From NCBI RefSeq assembly GCF_027942865.1, contig NC_134516.1, forward strand, positions 25,007,322-25,071,321: DNA of 64,000 bases, read 5' to 3'. Shown in pieces: positions 51,851 through 63,700 of this stretch. The notes under the pieces were generated by a model that was not told the origin of the DNA, searched no databases, and saw nothing but the letters and a program-made list of their open reading frames with translations. The stretch comes from Odontesthes bonariensis (taxonomy: Eukaryota > Chordata > Actinopteri > Atheriniformes > Atherinopsidae). A program made the position numbers and the translations under genes. Every line of letters starts with the position of its first letter. Within the stretch, counting starts at the first letter, position 1.

Positions 51851-53476
51851 TTCTGATAAGGTTCTGTGTGGGCGTGGCCTAAAGCCCATCTCTATCTGAC
51901 ACCACTGTCTCTTAGATTTCCTCAAACATTTTCTGTTGTCGACTTTAGCAGAAAACACCTGAGCTGAAACAAGGTGGGGCGAGCAGTGGTAAAGCCCTGC
52001 TGCCCCCCCCCCCCCTTCATTCTTTACACGCTCAGCTGCAGGAGTTTGGATCAAACTGAGCATTTATTTTGCATTCTTTTCACTTAGTTTCTGTACGCTC
52101 TGACTTGTGTAAAGTTCCTCCTGAAGCAGCTCATCATGTGTTTTCCATCTGACCTCAGCCTGAGCTGTTTTAATGTCCCCTCCACTATCAGAAGTTCTCC
52201 ACAGAGCAGGAACGGTTAAAGGATTTCAGCTAAAGCAGAAAAACACAGCTTCTCTACTTACAGAGCAGCTGCTGAACACTTGTTTCCATCGTTGTGTCTC
52301 TCACTCATTTGGCCAGTTTGAGCTTGTTGTTGAAGCCCCAAATAAAGCCCGCCCTCTTCCTGTGTGGGTCCCTGTGCTTTCTTCTTCTCTCCATACACCA
52401 GGGGGTAAAGTTTTTAAAGATACAAGCCATAAACCATTCATTCCACAAATATGTCCAAAGCTGAATGAAGATGTTGTAAGTAATCAGATCAGATAAATCA
52501 TCTGCCTTTAACTGAGCATCTGGACGCACGGCTCGGGCTGCGAGCTGAAAGACAGCTGTGACTCAGAGCATCTGAGGGAACTGAACCCATGAGGAGTCCA
52601 ACCCCAGGCAGCGTCCCATCATCCTGAGCTGCTCCTTGTGAGCAGCGTTGTTGAACTTTAAAAGTGGTCTGCTCGTAGTTTCCACGTTCTCAGAGGCTCA
52701 GAGCTTTCAGCCGACAGCCTGAGCTGTTCAACTCCACACTGAAGGGCTGAATCCTAAAGTTTCTCTTTTCATTTTGGCTTGATAAATCCCAGCCTGCTCT
52801 GAGCTGAACAACCTGCCCTTCCTTTCCTAACGGCCATCAGCATCCACAGGAGCTGAAGCCCCTCCCTCTGCTTCCAGAAGCTGCTCTGCATCTGCCTGAA
52901 GCGCCCAATCACAGCTTCAGCCTCCTTTCTGAGCTGCTTCCATTCTTCTGTTGGGATGCTGAACTGCAGACTTTATTTCTTTAGGAGCTTTCATCCCTCA
53001 TCCTGACAAACTAAAAGCTGCTCAGTACCAGTTTGAGCCATTAAATCAGAGAATGAAACTTTCCACCTTAAAGCTTTTCACTCTTTGCTTTGGCCTCTAA
53101 AACCTGGAGACATTTAAACTCTTTGAGCAGCTCTCACAGGACTTGAACATATGATCTCCGAGTCCCAAAGCAGTTTATTGACCCTCTGAGCGATGCCTCT
53201 GCTGCTTTGTGCTGCTTTCTTGGCACTTTTTACCTGAGACTGATGACCACAGACACTATCTTTTAGTCTTCCAACATGTTTCCTGTGAAGCAGCTTTGCT
53301 CATCAACTGTCTCTGGCTTGTTCAGCTGCTTGGTGTTCTGTCTCATGCTCTGTATCCCAATAAAGTCTCAGATTTGTTGGTTTCAAACTTTGAAGACTGA
53401 GAAAAATTGAGTGGAACCTGGAAAAGGCTTGAACTCAGTCCCTATGAAAAGAAAATGAAAAGAGAAAGTTTACGAT
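51851..53476. other. No protein gene recognised
   Basis: Mixed unique-looking DNA with a poly-C tract (52000-52014). A stretch around 52540-53110 is rich in CTGAGCTG-like words without a clear period. Open frames up to 107 codons show no domain. It may include untranslated or regulatory DNA of a host gene outside the window. Confidence 0.4.
53125..53200 (-). pseudogene. tRNA-like sequence
   Basis: On the minus strand GGCATCGCTCAGAGGGTCAA resembles an A-box region and ATATGTTCAAGTCCTGTGAG a B-box/T-arm region, with TTTGGG at the anticodon position (Pro-like TGG). Stems are poor, so it could be an old tRNA pseudogene or a SINE head. Confidence 0.3.
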
Positions 53477-53737
53477 TCAACCTTTCAGTGTGTAGTTGAT
53501 CCGTGTAGTTGTCTTATCCACCAGTGACCTCACATTTCCCCTGATGATCGAGGGATGAAATGCTTTAAACTTCATCCTCCTTTTCCTCCAGTTTGTTCCT
53601 GCTCTACATCCGAGACATCTCCTCTTCAGCTCATCCAGATTTGGGGTATTTTTCCAGCCATTTCTTGGGCTTTTGTGAAGCTCAGTTAGCTGCACCAACA
53701 GGTGAACAACTTTCCCGTTGCTACGGTTACACATCAT
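53477..53737 (-). pseudogene. LINE ORF2 N-terminal fragment
   Basis: KRRCLGCRAGTNWRKRRMKF-KAFHPSIIRGNVRSLVDK matches the start of ORF2 in a class of fish LINEs (R-G-x-R-A-G...R-K-F-K-P-F-x-P-S-I-x-x-G-N-V-R-S-L), directly before the endonuclease. The frame loses the family after LVDK. Confidence 0.6.
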
Positions 53738-54211
53738 GACAGATGTGAAAAACTACCAGAGTGACCAGCAGAGGTCCTTCCAGCAGCATCCACACCAGCT
53801 CAGAAACATGTGTCAGAAGTCTCTGTTTTCACAGAGAAAATCTGAAGAAGATGCAAAGAATTCTGGAATAATGGTGCTGACCTGGTTCGGTTCCACCTGA
53901 ACCCAAGACATTTCATCCGGAGCCAAAAGCTTCCATCCAATATGTATCATCAATCTACATTTATAAATAACTAAAGCTGACATATGAGTTTATTATTTTA
54001 TTTTTTTAACTAGAGTTATATTACGGTGGAATTCTGCAGTTAAAGAAAGAGGAAAACCTCCATTTTACCAGGAGTTACAGCAGATTAAATCTATAAGTTA
54101 GTGTAAATATAAATATATATGGTGCACTGGAGGAACCTCAGGTATTCTGCAGAAGCACAGGAGTTCATCCCCTTCAGATCATGAATATCTGACGTTGATT
54201 CCTGCTTTTAA

Positions 54212-54867
54212 AGGATAAGATCGGTTTTTTGACATTGGGCCCTTGATTTCACATTATAACATGATGTTCTACTCACCCCTGCTTGTTGTTGAACATTTGG
54301 AGCTGTTCCGAAGATATTCGCGAGCCGTCTGGCTGCTCTCTTGAGATATTCGGCCATGAAACGGTTTCCTATGGGCAAGCTTATACGGCCACAAACTATG
54401 CTGTTTATAATTTATTAATTACTGTACACTAGCACTGATAACGTGGAGGTGCGTCGCTTACTTAAAAAAATCCGGGTTATTGTAATTTTGATTTTTTTTG
54501 TTGTAAAGTGGGTGTTACTGACGTCATCGTCGTGCTACTACCACAGACAGCCCACAGACCTGCTGTCTATTTATTCATTCGGCTAAAATTCAAAATTAGT
54601 AACCCGGATTTTTTTAAGTAAGCGACGCACCTCCACGTTATCAGTGCTAGTGTAGAGTAATTAATAAATTATAAACAGCATAGTTTGTGCCTGTATAAGC
54701 TTGCCCATAGGAAACCGTTTCATGGCCGAATATCTCAAGAGAGCAGCCAGACGCCTCTCGAATATCTTCGGAACAGCTCCAAATGACCAACAACAAGCAG
54801 GGGTGAGTAGAACATCATGTTATAATGTGAAATCAAGGGCCCAATGTCAAAAAACCGGTCTTATCCT
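54212..54867. mobile_element. 656-bp fold-back element with TTAA target duplication
   Basis: Left AGGATAAGATCGGTTTTTTG and right CAAAAAACCGGTCTTATCCT, flanked by TTAA (54208-54211, 54868-54871). The inverted similarity continues for roughly 260-280 bp from each end: TGATTTCACATTATAACATG, ATATTCG, GAAACGGTTTCCTATGG, TAATTTATTAATTACT, and AACGTGGAGGTGCGTCGC all recur in reverse. Only ~130 bp in the middle are single. There is no gene. It can form one long hairpin in RNA or DNA. A fragment of the same family is at 33160. Confidence 0.9.
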
Positions 54868-54871
54868 TTAA

Positions 54872-56861
54872 AAGAATCAATGAGAAATCCCCAGTGAGAC
54901 GACACTGCCACCAGGAGGTCAGATTGGAACATTACACTATTGTTTGGATCCAGCACTGTGTTCTTCAACAACCTTTTACAGATCATTACGGAGGTGGAAA
55001 AAGTGAACACAAACTACTGAAAAACACTGAAGCACAGAAGCAGCGCTCAGTGTGCTTTGGGAGCAGGAACCCTAGAAAGACTTCTGGGGACTGAGGGGAT
55101 TTTCCTCATTTTTACGTCCCTTCATTCATTTGCCTTTTTCAAGCACTTGTTATTACTTCTTTGAATTAGCTGATGTGACAATTCTTCATGCTACTTCCTG
55201 CTTTTGATTAGTTTCAGGTGTAGTCTGACTAAGAGGAGAGAATATTGCAAAACAAGAAACTGCAGCATTGATCAGACACGGCTGGATCTCAACAGGAAAC
55301 AGTCCCTGAGAACCAGATCTAACGTGTGACTTCCACTGTGAGTCAGCTCAGTTACAAACTGGGTTTAACTTCTGAGGTTGGTCTCTGACTGAGGGACTGT
55401 CTCTGTCCCGCTAACAGCCCCCCCGGCTGGCTCGCCATGTTTCGCCACATATACACAACATGACGGGGTTCATTCGGGGGAGGTGACTTCACTGATGACC
55501 ATCTGCATACAGGAAGACAGTCCTGCGTAACATTCAGTCGCTACAGCGACTGTCTTGCATTTCTGGTGGCTACTTCCTGTTCAGCCAGGACCGTAGCGCC
55601 AGTCGCTAACACACAAAAGTCACCGCTGATCACATCTTTAGGCCAAAGTGGGATTTGTCAGTGAGGTCCTCCCACTGTGAGCGACAGAAAGCGCTTTCTA
55701 AGAAACTCTTAAGGACATCATAGCTGTGGGGACGTAGTTACCACAAGAGCACAATACAACTCCAAGTCTGTGCTGAACATTTTCCACTGAAATGCTCAGG
55801 GTACGCCAAACACAGTCAGCTTAAAACTAAAGGGAACAAAAACAGCCTGAAGCAGGTTTAAATGATCAGCGTTTCAGTTTGTAGATACAATCCAATAAAG
55901 TATAAGGGTGTCGTGTGCACACTGCCACCGGGTGTTCTGGGTAAGTTGTGCAGCCGTCGGGGCAGAAGAAGAAGAAGAAGAAGAAGAAGAGTTGTGGACT
56001 AAAACAACGTGAGCAGCGCGACAGAGTATCTGAGATTACAGCAGAATGTCTGTTTGGTAAATCTGCTCAGTACCTGATTGTGAGAGTAACTGAGCAGTTG
56101 TAGAAGCAACAAACAGATCAGTTCAGTTTTCTCGTGTTAAACGGTTTAATTCAAAGTACCGTTAGCCTACTTAGCTGCCTTTTCCCTCGTTTGGACTAAA
56201 ATGCGTTCACACATCTGTTTCCAACACAACAGACATTTGAAAGAGTTTCACAGCTTGAAGTTGAGCCTCGTGCCCTTTTAGTGTTGGAACAGCCTTAACT
56301 TTCAGCTTCAGCCATGAGCATCATACAGCTGTCTGGGAAGTACAGGGAACAACTCCAAACCTTTTTCAGACTGCGTTAAAGATTTCTGGGTCTTTGGGGA
56401 AGATGATAAGGGTCAACTTTCCCTCGTAACCAAACACACATTTTCTTCAAAAATATCTGTGTAGCAAGAACATGAGAAGCATGAGAAAAGTTAACATTGA
56501 CCTTTAATGAAATGCAGAACAATGAAATACAGACGAGTGTAAAGCTCGACTTCACATCAAACTGAAATGATATATTGCTTCTTCAGATGTTTACAGAAAT
56601 ACCGGTTTGCTGGTGCAAAGCTACTTTGTGGATCTTAACTTTAAAGCAATCCCAACAAATTATAAAGCACTTTCAATGGTTCTTCAAACATGTGCTCCCC
56701 ACAGAACATTCAGAACTAAAGTCCTGACAAGAGAAGGTGGTAATCCACAAAGAAGATTTTTAATCTGAACAAAGGCAAGGCTTCTGATTGGTAGTTCCTG
56801 TTGCTGCTCCCAGGTGAATGTTTGCTTATCTGCCGTAAAAATTGTTGTTGATTTATGCCAA
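54872..56861. other. No gene recognised; 3' region of the zinc-finger gene
   Basis: Contains (GAA)n at 55968-55989 and a short hairpin CAGTCGCTACAGCGACTG (about 55536-55553). The right part (about 56480-56861) should be 3' UTR of the minus-strand zinc-finger gene. No AATAAA signal was pinned down with confidence. Confidence 0.45.
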
Positions 56862-57728
56862 TCATTTCTCTGCAGTGTGACTACGTTGGTGTCTCTTTAG
56901 ACTACCTAATTCAGTGAAAGTTGCCCCACACTGACCACAGCTGAAAGGCTTCTCTCCTGTATGAATATGTTGGTGTGTCTTTAGATGAGATAATCGAGTG
57001 ACAGCTGCCCCACACTGACCACAGATGAAAGGTTTCTCTCCTGTGTGAATACGTTGGTGTGTCTTTAGATTAGATAATTGAGTGAAAGCTGCCCCACATT
57101 GACCACAGATGAAAGGTTTCTCTCCTGTGTGAATACGTTGGTGTGTCTTTAGATAAGATAATCTAGTGAAAGCTGCCTCACACTGACCACAGCTGAAAGG
57201 TTTCTCTCCTGAGTGAATACGTTGGTGTGTCTTTAGACTACCTAATGCAGTGAAAGCTGCCCCACACTGGCCACAGCTGAAAGGTTTCTCTCCTGTGTGA
57301 ATACGTTGGTGTGTCTTTAGATGACTTAATCTAGTGAAAGCTGCCCCACACTGACCACAGATGAAAGGTTTCTCTCCTGAGTGAATACGTTGGTGTCTCT
57401 TTAGACTATCTAATTGAGTGAAAGCTGCCCCACACTGGCCACAGCTGAAAGGTTTCTCTCCTGAGTGAATACGTTGGTGTTTCTTTAGATTAGAGAATTG
57501 AGTGAAAGCTGCCCCACACTGACCACAGCTGTATGGCTTCTCTCCTGAGTGAATACCTTGGTGTGTCTTTAGATGAGATAATACAGTGAAAGCTGCCCCA
57601 CACTGGTCACAGCTGTATGGCTTCTCTCCTGTGTGAATTCTCTGATGATACCTCAGATTTGATCGTTTGATAACTTTCCCACAGTCCTTACAGCAGTGCC
57701 ATCTGGATCCCTCTTGGGCTCTACGTTT
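56862..57728 (-). CDS. C2H2 zinc-finger protein, last exon with ten fingers
   Basis: Nuclear DNA-binding protein; 288 residues in one exon. A strong acceptor (CTTCCTCTCTGTCATTGCAG) precedes KRRAQEGSRWHCCKDCGKV, so earlier exons lie at higher coordinates and the ATG at 57734 is not the true start. Ten fingers follow with TGEKP or SGEKP linkers: finger 1 CCKDCGKVIKRSNLRYHQRI-H, then nine of the form CGQCGAAFTxLxxLKxHQRI-H, ending HTAEK-stop. Contact residues at -1, 2, 3, 6 are KSNY, VSHT, QSNK, QDSR, RSHT, AGST, RSYT, QSNT, RSHT, EGSR. The backbone is nearly constant while these vary. No KRAB or other partner domain is in this exon. Exact target and name cannot be told from the fingers. Confidence 0.88.
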   Translation of the reverse strand, partial: KRRAQEGSRWHCCKDCGKVIKRSNLRYHQRIHTGEKPYSCDQCGAAFTVLSHLKTHQGIHSGEKPYSCGQCGAAFTQFSNLKKHQRIHSGEKPFSCGQCGAAFTQLDSLKRHQRIHSGEKPFICGQCGAAFTRLSHLKTHQRIHTGEKPFSCGQCGAAFTALGSLKTHQRIHSGEKPFSCGQCEAAFTRLSYLKTHQRIHTGEKPFICGQCGAAFTQLSNLKTHQRIHTGEKPFICGQCGAAVTRLSHLKTHQHIHTGEKPFSCGQCGATFTELGSLKRHQRSHTAEK

Positions 57729-58084
57729 CTGCAATGACAGAGAGGAAGAAGACTTAGATCCTTTTGAAGTTCACACAAAAGATTTCTCTAAGCTAACCTA
57801 CGCTAACCAACATATTCTAACTGGACCTGGACAGACCGAGCCACACAGGTCTCAATATCTCAGATCAAACGTGAAAGCTGAGGGTGCGTTTATAAGTGCC
57901 CTCAGCTATCAGCACTGTGCTCTGATGTGTTCTGCACACGTTCAGCTTTTTAAGCAGTAAACTCTGGATTTTTGGTCTTTTACTAATTCTTTTTGTCATG
58001 ATGAAACTCTGAATAGGAACTTGAGCTATGTGTTTTGTGTTTTATGATCATCTTCAGACAATCTTAAATCACTGCAACTCGAAA
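57729..58084. other. Intron or flank of the zinc-finger gene
   Basis: Directly upstream (minus strand) of the splice acceptor, this should be intron. The plus-strand frame across it (57667-57960) is a shadow of the finger exon and intron. No upstream coding exon was recognised before the LINE remnant at 58085. Confidence 0.5.
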
Positions 58085-58529
58085 AAGGAAATCATCCTAC
58101 TCTCTGATTCAGGAAAAATATTAAACAGCTGATGGGTGAGTACAATTTGAGATAAATTATAAAAGGAGCGACAAGAATAACTTATACGTCAAATACAACA
58201 ATTAATCTAATATTTACTAATAATCCTGAAAGAATCTCTAAGACTTTTAATCTATTATCAGGCCTGTCGAATCATAATTTTATCTTGTGCTCATGGAAAA
58301 TTAAGATGAAGCATTTAATGGCATCCACCAGAGGTTGGGGTGTGCAAAATAATCGTCATGACGATGCATCGCGATTCTAATTTTCGCGATCTACTGCATC
58401 GATTCTGGACGCCAAGTATCGATTATTTAAAAAAAATAAATAAAAAAAATATATTATTTTTATTTTTTATGCCTTTAATGATAGGACACATGTAATTGAT
58501 ACATTTCGCTGCAAGGGATGTTTGCAATA

Positions 58530-58572
58530 TATATATATATATATATATATATCTACATATATACATATATAT
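58530..58572 (+). repeat. (TA)n microsatellite
   Basis: About 12 TA units followed by ATATATACATATATAT, inside the hAT element. Confidence 0.9.
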
Positions 58573-58866
58573 TTATAGTTTTATAAAGCCTATGCACTTT
58601 TTTTGTCTGTACTGATCAACCCTATTTTGTTATTTTAAGTTTTAAGTTTTATAAATCCTATGCACTTTTTGTGATGAATTTGTCCAGTAATAGTAATATT
58701 TGTATCCAGTAATATTTGTTTTAATGGTAATACCTCCAAAAGTTGTTTCAATAAATACAGTTATGAATTGATTTGCTTTGAGTTATGTATCAATTGAAGA
58801 CACTATCCTGATCATACACAGCCAGTCAGCCACTGGTAATGGCTGTTTTTTTTTTTTTTTTGAAAA

Positions 58867-59409
58867 AGGTAGGGTAGGAGATCCTGGATTTTGAGTCCAG
58901 CGAAGCTGCATTTTGAAAATACACAGGTAAAAAGTCCCAACCCTTTTCTTCACTTTCCCCCCAAAGGCACGCCTCTAGAGTAGATGAACGTGCACGAAGG
59001 TGCACGAGCGCTGTTCTGACAGCAAGCATCGATCGTTGACGTATTTAGTATTTAGTTTATGCTAACTATACTTTAATAATGCTAGGTGCTAGCCAAGCTG
59101 GCTCTAGTTTAGCTTCCTGCCAAGCTTCTGGACGCGTAATTCGTTCACGGAGCAGGGTAAGCGCACAGGGGGAAGGAGGGGGAGGGAGGAGCAGATGCAG
59201 TTTGATAGACAGCATCAGAATCCAATCATTGTGTACGGTCCGTTCACAATGATTGGATACTGTTTTTCCTAGATTGTACGTTCAAGAGGCCACTAAAACA
59301 TTTCATATTTGTGTCAAAACTTTTAATTAATTGGTTGCAATGGGGGTGTGAAGAGTATTTCAAGCAATATGTAAACAAATGTTGCAGAAAAAGATCCCCT
59401 ACCCTGCCT
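58867..59409. mobile_element. MITE nested in the hAT element
   Basis: Left AGGTAGGGTAGGAGATCCT and right AGATCCCCTACCCTGCCT are inverted repeats. The right side is followed by TTAA (59410-59413); the left flank is now TTTTTTGAAAA, so the original TTAA is mutated. This is the same kind of TTAA element as at 3624 and 50690 but a different family. Confidence 0.65.
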
Positions 59410-59900
59410 TTAAGTATGTTCAGTGAAAATATCGGAATGTATCGTAATAATTCAAGTATCGTGATGCATCGTGATGGAATCGCATCGTGGCATGTGAATT
59501 GTGATTCGAATCGAATCGTGACTTATTTGCCAATACCCACCCCTAACCAGAGGTCACCAGTTCTACTTCATACCCAAAAGCCAGCAACAATTCCTCAATG
59601 AGGAAATCCAAAATCTAGAAGGTCTAATATTCTGGAAAATAACGACATTGATCTCTAGCTCAGATACTTTATTTAAAAAGTCAATGATATTATAACAATT
59701 CACAAAAAAAAATTTAATCCAAGCAACATAGAAATAATCTGCCCTGGTTGAACAATGAAATTATAAAATGAATGAAAAATAGAGATAAAGTCTTAAGGAT
59801 GACCCGTAAGGTGAAAGCAGATTCTATATTGAGGCCATAAATGGGGCAAATGGTGATTAAAAGCTAATATGGAACAAAATTAATAATATTAAACCAAACT

Positions 59901-60637
59901 AAAAACAAATAGTAAAATTGAGTCATTGTATTGTTGTATCGTAAAATATAAAGTTGAGTCTACTGTCACATAAACTTTGAATGAGGTCTCTGTGATGTTG
60001 TATGGCTGAGTTGTGAGGCCTCCAAAATAGGGCAGTTTTTGGCTCGTTAAGTGCTTTCAATGCATTTTCCCATTATACTGTGGGTAATTTCAAACTTCCC
60101 TTAAAGACCTCATGACACGTGGAAAATACTGTAATATACATAAACACATAGAAAGTACACATACAAAATAGTCACTTGAAGCTGGTTTTAATCATTATGA
60201 TAGAGAAATTGAGTTTGTACGGCCTTTTAAAAGTGCGATTTTTGCGATCTGCTGGCGAGCTTCCTATTAGTCCGTCACGTGACCTATGACGTACACTCTG
60301 GAACAATCCTGACATCTGTCATAGCTAGCAATACACGTCATGGGCAATATATACCATACAATATGTGTAAATCCGGAAAAATGTGCAATATTTTATTAGT
60401 TTAAATAACTCTGTTCCATTCACTACCATATATTATTTTATATTTCATACTGTGCCTTCATTTTATTTAAATATATTTAAATTTATTTTTAACATAGCTT
60501 TGTTTTCATTTCTGATTGTTTTATAAGCACCTTTGGAGTTGCAACCAAATTTCATTGTAATGTAAATTATAATGACAATAAAGGTGATCACTTTAATATG
60601 ACACACTTACCTTCTTATTCTCCTCAGTCTTTAAAAT
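59901..60637. other. AT-rich spacer, no gene recognised
   Basis: No reading frame of note. TTATAATGACAATAAAGGTG near 60566 looks like a LINE/SINE-type A-rich tail or polyadenylation region. Confidence 0.45.
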
Positions 60638-60755
60638 TTGGCATGCCAAGGGCATGGCGTCTTCGCCAGTTTCACACAACTCAAAGAAAAATATGATCTG
60701 CCACGGTATCCTTTCTTCCAGTACTTGAAGGTGAGGGATTTTATTATTACAACAC
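60638..60755 (+). pseudogene. L1/Tx1-type LINE fragment
   Basis: VFASFTQLKEKYDLPRYPFF-QYLKVRDFI is the short conserved stretch F-x-x-L-x-x-K-Y-x-L-x-x-x-x-F-F-x-Y-L-Q-x-R found in the ORF2 C-terminal half of L1/Tx1 elements. It is fused without a gap to the BEL/Pao fossil. Confidence 0.6.
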
Positions 60756-63700
60756 TGAAAAGGAGGCGAGGACAAGCTAAAGCAGCTGTAACCAAGATGA
60801 TAATGGCTGTGAATGTACAAATCCGAGAAAACAAACCTGAAGAGTTGTAAGCAGCATTGGAAAGCCTCGACCTAGCCCTCACACAACTTCAAGAAGCACA
60901 CAGATGTTATCATGATAGACTCACTGATGACATTGAGAAAGAAGAGTTTGATGCCTATGAGAAGCTTATCTTGATGAGCGTTCATGATGTGCATAATGAG
61001 GCTCTAGCCTGGCTGCATGTCACAAACCAAAATGATTTAGTCAATGAACCTTAAGCCGACACAAATGATGAAAATTCTGTGTCAGGAGAGCTAGAGATGC
61101 TACAAGCTCTGCGAAAGAGGGAACAGGAAAACTTTGAAGTGCTGCTTCAACGCAACAAAGAGTAGTTTGAAATGGAACTCATGCAAATGCATCACAAGGC
61201 CGAGCTAGATGCACAGATGCTACACAATGAAGAAAAGAAGCAAGCCCTGACTGCACATTTCTATTCTACATCGAGAGCTGGCAGGATCCCTGCAATGACA
61301 AAACCGTCACTTTCACCAATATCTAGGGATTCAATATCACAATTGCTAGAGTTTTCAAGGCAGCAGTATCAAGTCCAAGTAGACTCTCTTAGGGTCCCAC
61401 CAAGGGATATGGTCAAGTTTGATGGAGACCCCCTCCAGTATTGGAAGTTCATGGGGCTTTTCACCACAATGGTTAACTCGTCTACACCAGTACACCGAAG
61501 GAAAGGCTCGAGAGGCCATAAGTCACTGCTTATACAACCCCAATCCTAGTGCGGGTAGCAAGGAGGCACTTGAGCAACTAAGAACAAGATTCAGAAATCC
61601 TCATTCCATCTCACAAGCTTGGGTAGGAAAGGTTTTGAACTTTAAGGAGATAAGAGACAATGTGCAACTCAGAGACTTCGCAGACCAACTGAGAGGCTGT
61701 GAGGATATGCTTGCTGCCATGAAGTGTGAGGAAGAACTCAGTGGTCGCCGCACATTGGTTGAGATCATTGGCAAGCTACCATCAGATCTCAGGGCCAAAT
61801 GGTTAAATAAGAACTATGAAATTACAAAAGAAGAACATCTTCTGAAACTTGACGACTTTGTCAGCTTCGTAGAGACAGAGGCTGAAAAGAGGTCTGATCC
61901 AGTCTTTGGTGGGTTAGTTAGCTATAAGAAACAGGAGAAACCAAACAATTTTACATTGACTACAAAGGGGTTCAAAAAACCTTTTCAAAACTACCCCACA
62001 AGTGTTAAGGCACTGCTGTTCAGGAGAACAAGTCTACACGTACCAAGCAACCAGCTAATCTAAAGTGTTCTGAAGTGCTCAGAGCGCCACTTCTTGAACC
62101 AGTGTCCAGCTTTCCGCTCATTAACTGAGCCAGATCGCCTCGTGTTCGTTCAGGAGAAAAACCTGTGCCAAAACTGTTTCATGATGGGGCACAACACTGA
62201 GGTCTGCACACGCTATTGGGTACGTAATGTGCCTGGCTGCGGACAGAAACATAACAAATGATTGCATCCTAACCACACGAGCAAACAGAATACTACAGCA
62301 AGTCAGGACGCCACTGTTGACAGTAAAACTCCCCAACAAACACAACCTACCAGATCACCTAATGCCACTTGTGGATTTGCTGGAGCTGGAAATGGTAAGG
62401 TTTGCTTACCTATTGTTCCTGTTGTGGTTAGAAGCAAGGCTGGCAGCATCAGTTCTGTCACGTACGCATTACTCGATCCAGGAGCCAACACCAGTGTAGT
62501 GTCGGAAGAACTCACCAAGAAACTCAAGGTTAAGGTTAGACCTTGATACAGTAGGAGGCAGTCGAGAAGGAATATTTACTGGAAGTGTGGACCTTGAGAT
62601 AGATTCACTGCACGATGGCAGCATGTACACGCTTAATGGTGCGAGAACACTAAATAAGTTAAACATAGGACTTAAGCCTGGTTTATAGTCGGTAACGCAA
62701 GACGCAAGAAGAAACGCAAGCCCTTGCGCGGTTGCGTGTGTCACCTCAATTTTCTAAACTTCACGCAAGAAGAGACGCAAGCCTACTACTTGAAAACGGC
62801 ATACTCATCGATCTGACAGTATGCAGAGCGTTTACACACAGTGCACTTCACTCCTGTCCGAGCCGAAATCAGCCGGCCTGAAAAGCTGATTTCCCTTAAG
62901 CTATAAACTCTGTAAATATATAACTTTAGCAACATTTGAAACATTTTCAGGCGAGAAAGTTGTCGTTTAGACCCCCAAGGTGTTGAAAATCTGACAAAAT
63001 ACCGGCTATTTACAAGAAGAAGAAGCATGAATCCAGGTGAGAGGTCCTGGCGGGGAATTTCCTTTCATCATAGTAGGCTTGTCATTGAAAAAACCCGCTA
63101 CTCCACCTACTGTCCTGGTGGTGAATCGCCACGCAGCACACGCAACCGCCGACAAAGCAAAATTAAGTATAAACGTCTCGAGCCATTAACACACGCGCAA
63201 GGGCAGTTAAAAGAAGTATAACTCAGCCTTTATCCGTCTAGCTACACCTGATGAGACGGCCAGATGGGATCACTTAGCGGACATCCCTATTCCCAGGGTC
63301 AACTCCAAAGATGTGCACCTTGTTATTGGACAAGATCCACCATGTCTTCTGAGAGCTGAAGAATATCCTGTAGGAGGAGATAATGACCCATATGCTACCA
63401 GAACGGTGCTTGGCTGGGCCATAAACGGACCAATTGATTACAAGGAAAGAAGGAAGGCCAGCGCCTACTTCCTCAAGTCCGATCATAGCCTGCAAACTCA
63501 GGTGGAAAGGTTTTGGAAACTTGATGACCCCACACACAAGAACAATCTATCAATCAATGACCACAAAGTCATTAAACTGTGGAAAAAGTCATTCTCCAAA
63601 GAAGGCTCACACTATAGCGTAGACATACCTTTCAAAAGGAAACAGTGACATTACCAAACAACATCAACTTAGCAACACAGACTACGATTACTGGAACGCA

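Larger units (their letters stand above)
58335..59545. mobile_element. hAT-type element with 8-bp target duplication
   Basis: Flanked by ACCAGAGG on both sides (58327-58334 and 59546-59553). Ends TTGGGGTGTGCAAAATAATC and, reversed, TTAGGGGTGGGTATTGGCAA. Subterminal parts are full of CGATGCATCG-like words on both sides. No transposase; 1,211 bp including a nested MITE. The 8-bp duplication identifies the hAT group. Confidence 0.85.
58085..59900 (+). pseudogene. LINE ORF2 fragment, split by a hAT element
   Basis: The reading stretch NPERISKTFNLLSGLSNHNF-ILCSWK (58205-58310) is the end of an APE-type endonuclease of an L2-like LINE. It continues after the insertion as RGHQFYFIPKSQQQFLNEEI (from about 59549). 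Several stops and frame changes follow. The reverse transcriptase is missing. Confidence 0.65.

Noticed and set aside
57667-57960. Plus-strand 97-codon frame at the 5' edge of the zinc-finger exon
   Set aside because: Shadow of the minus-strand finger exon and its intron.
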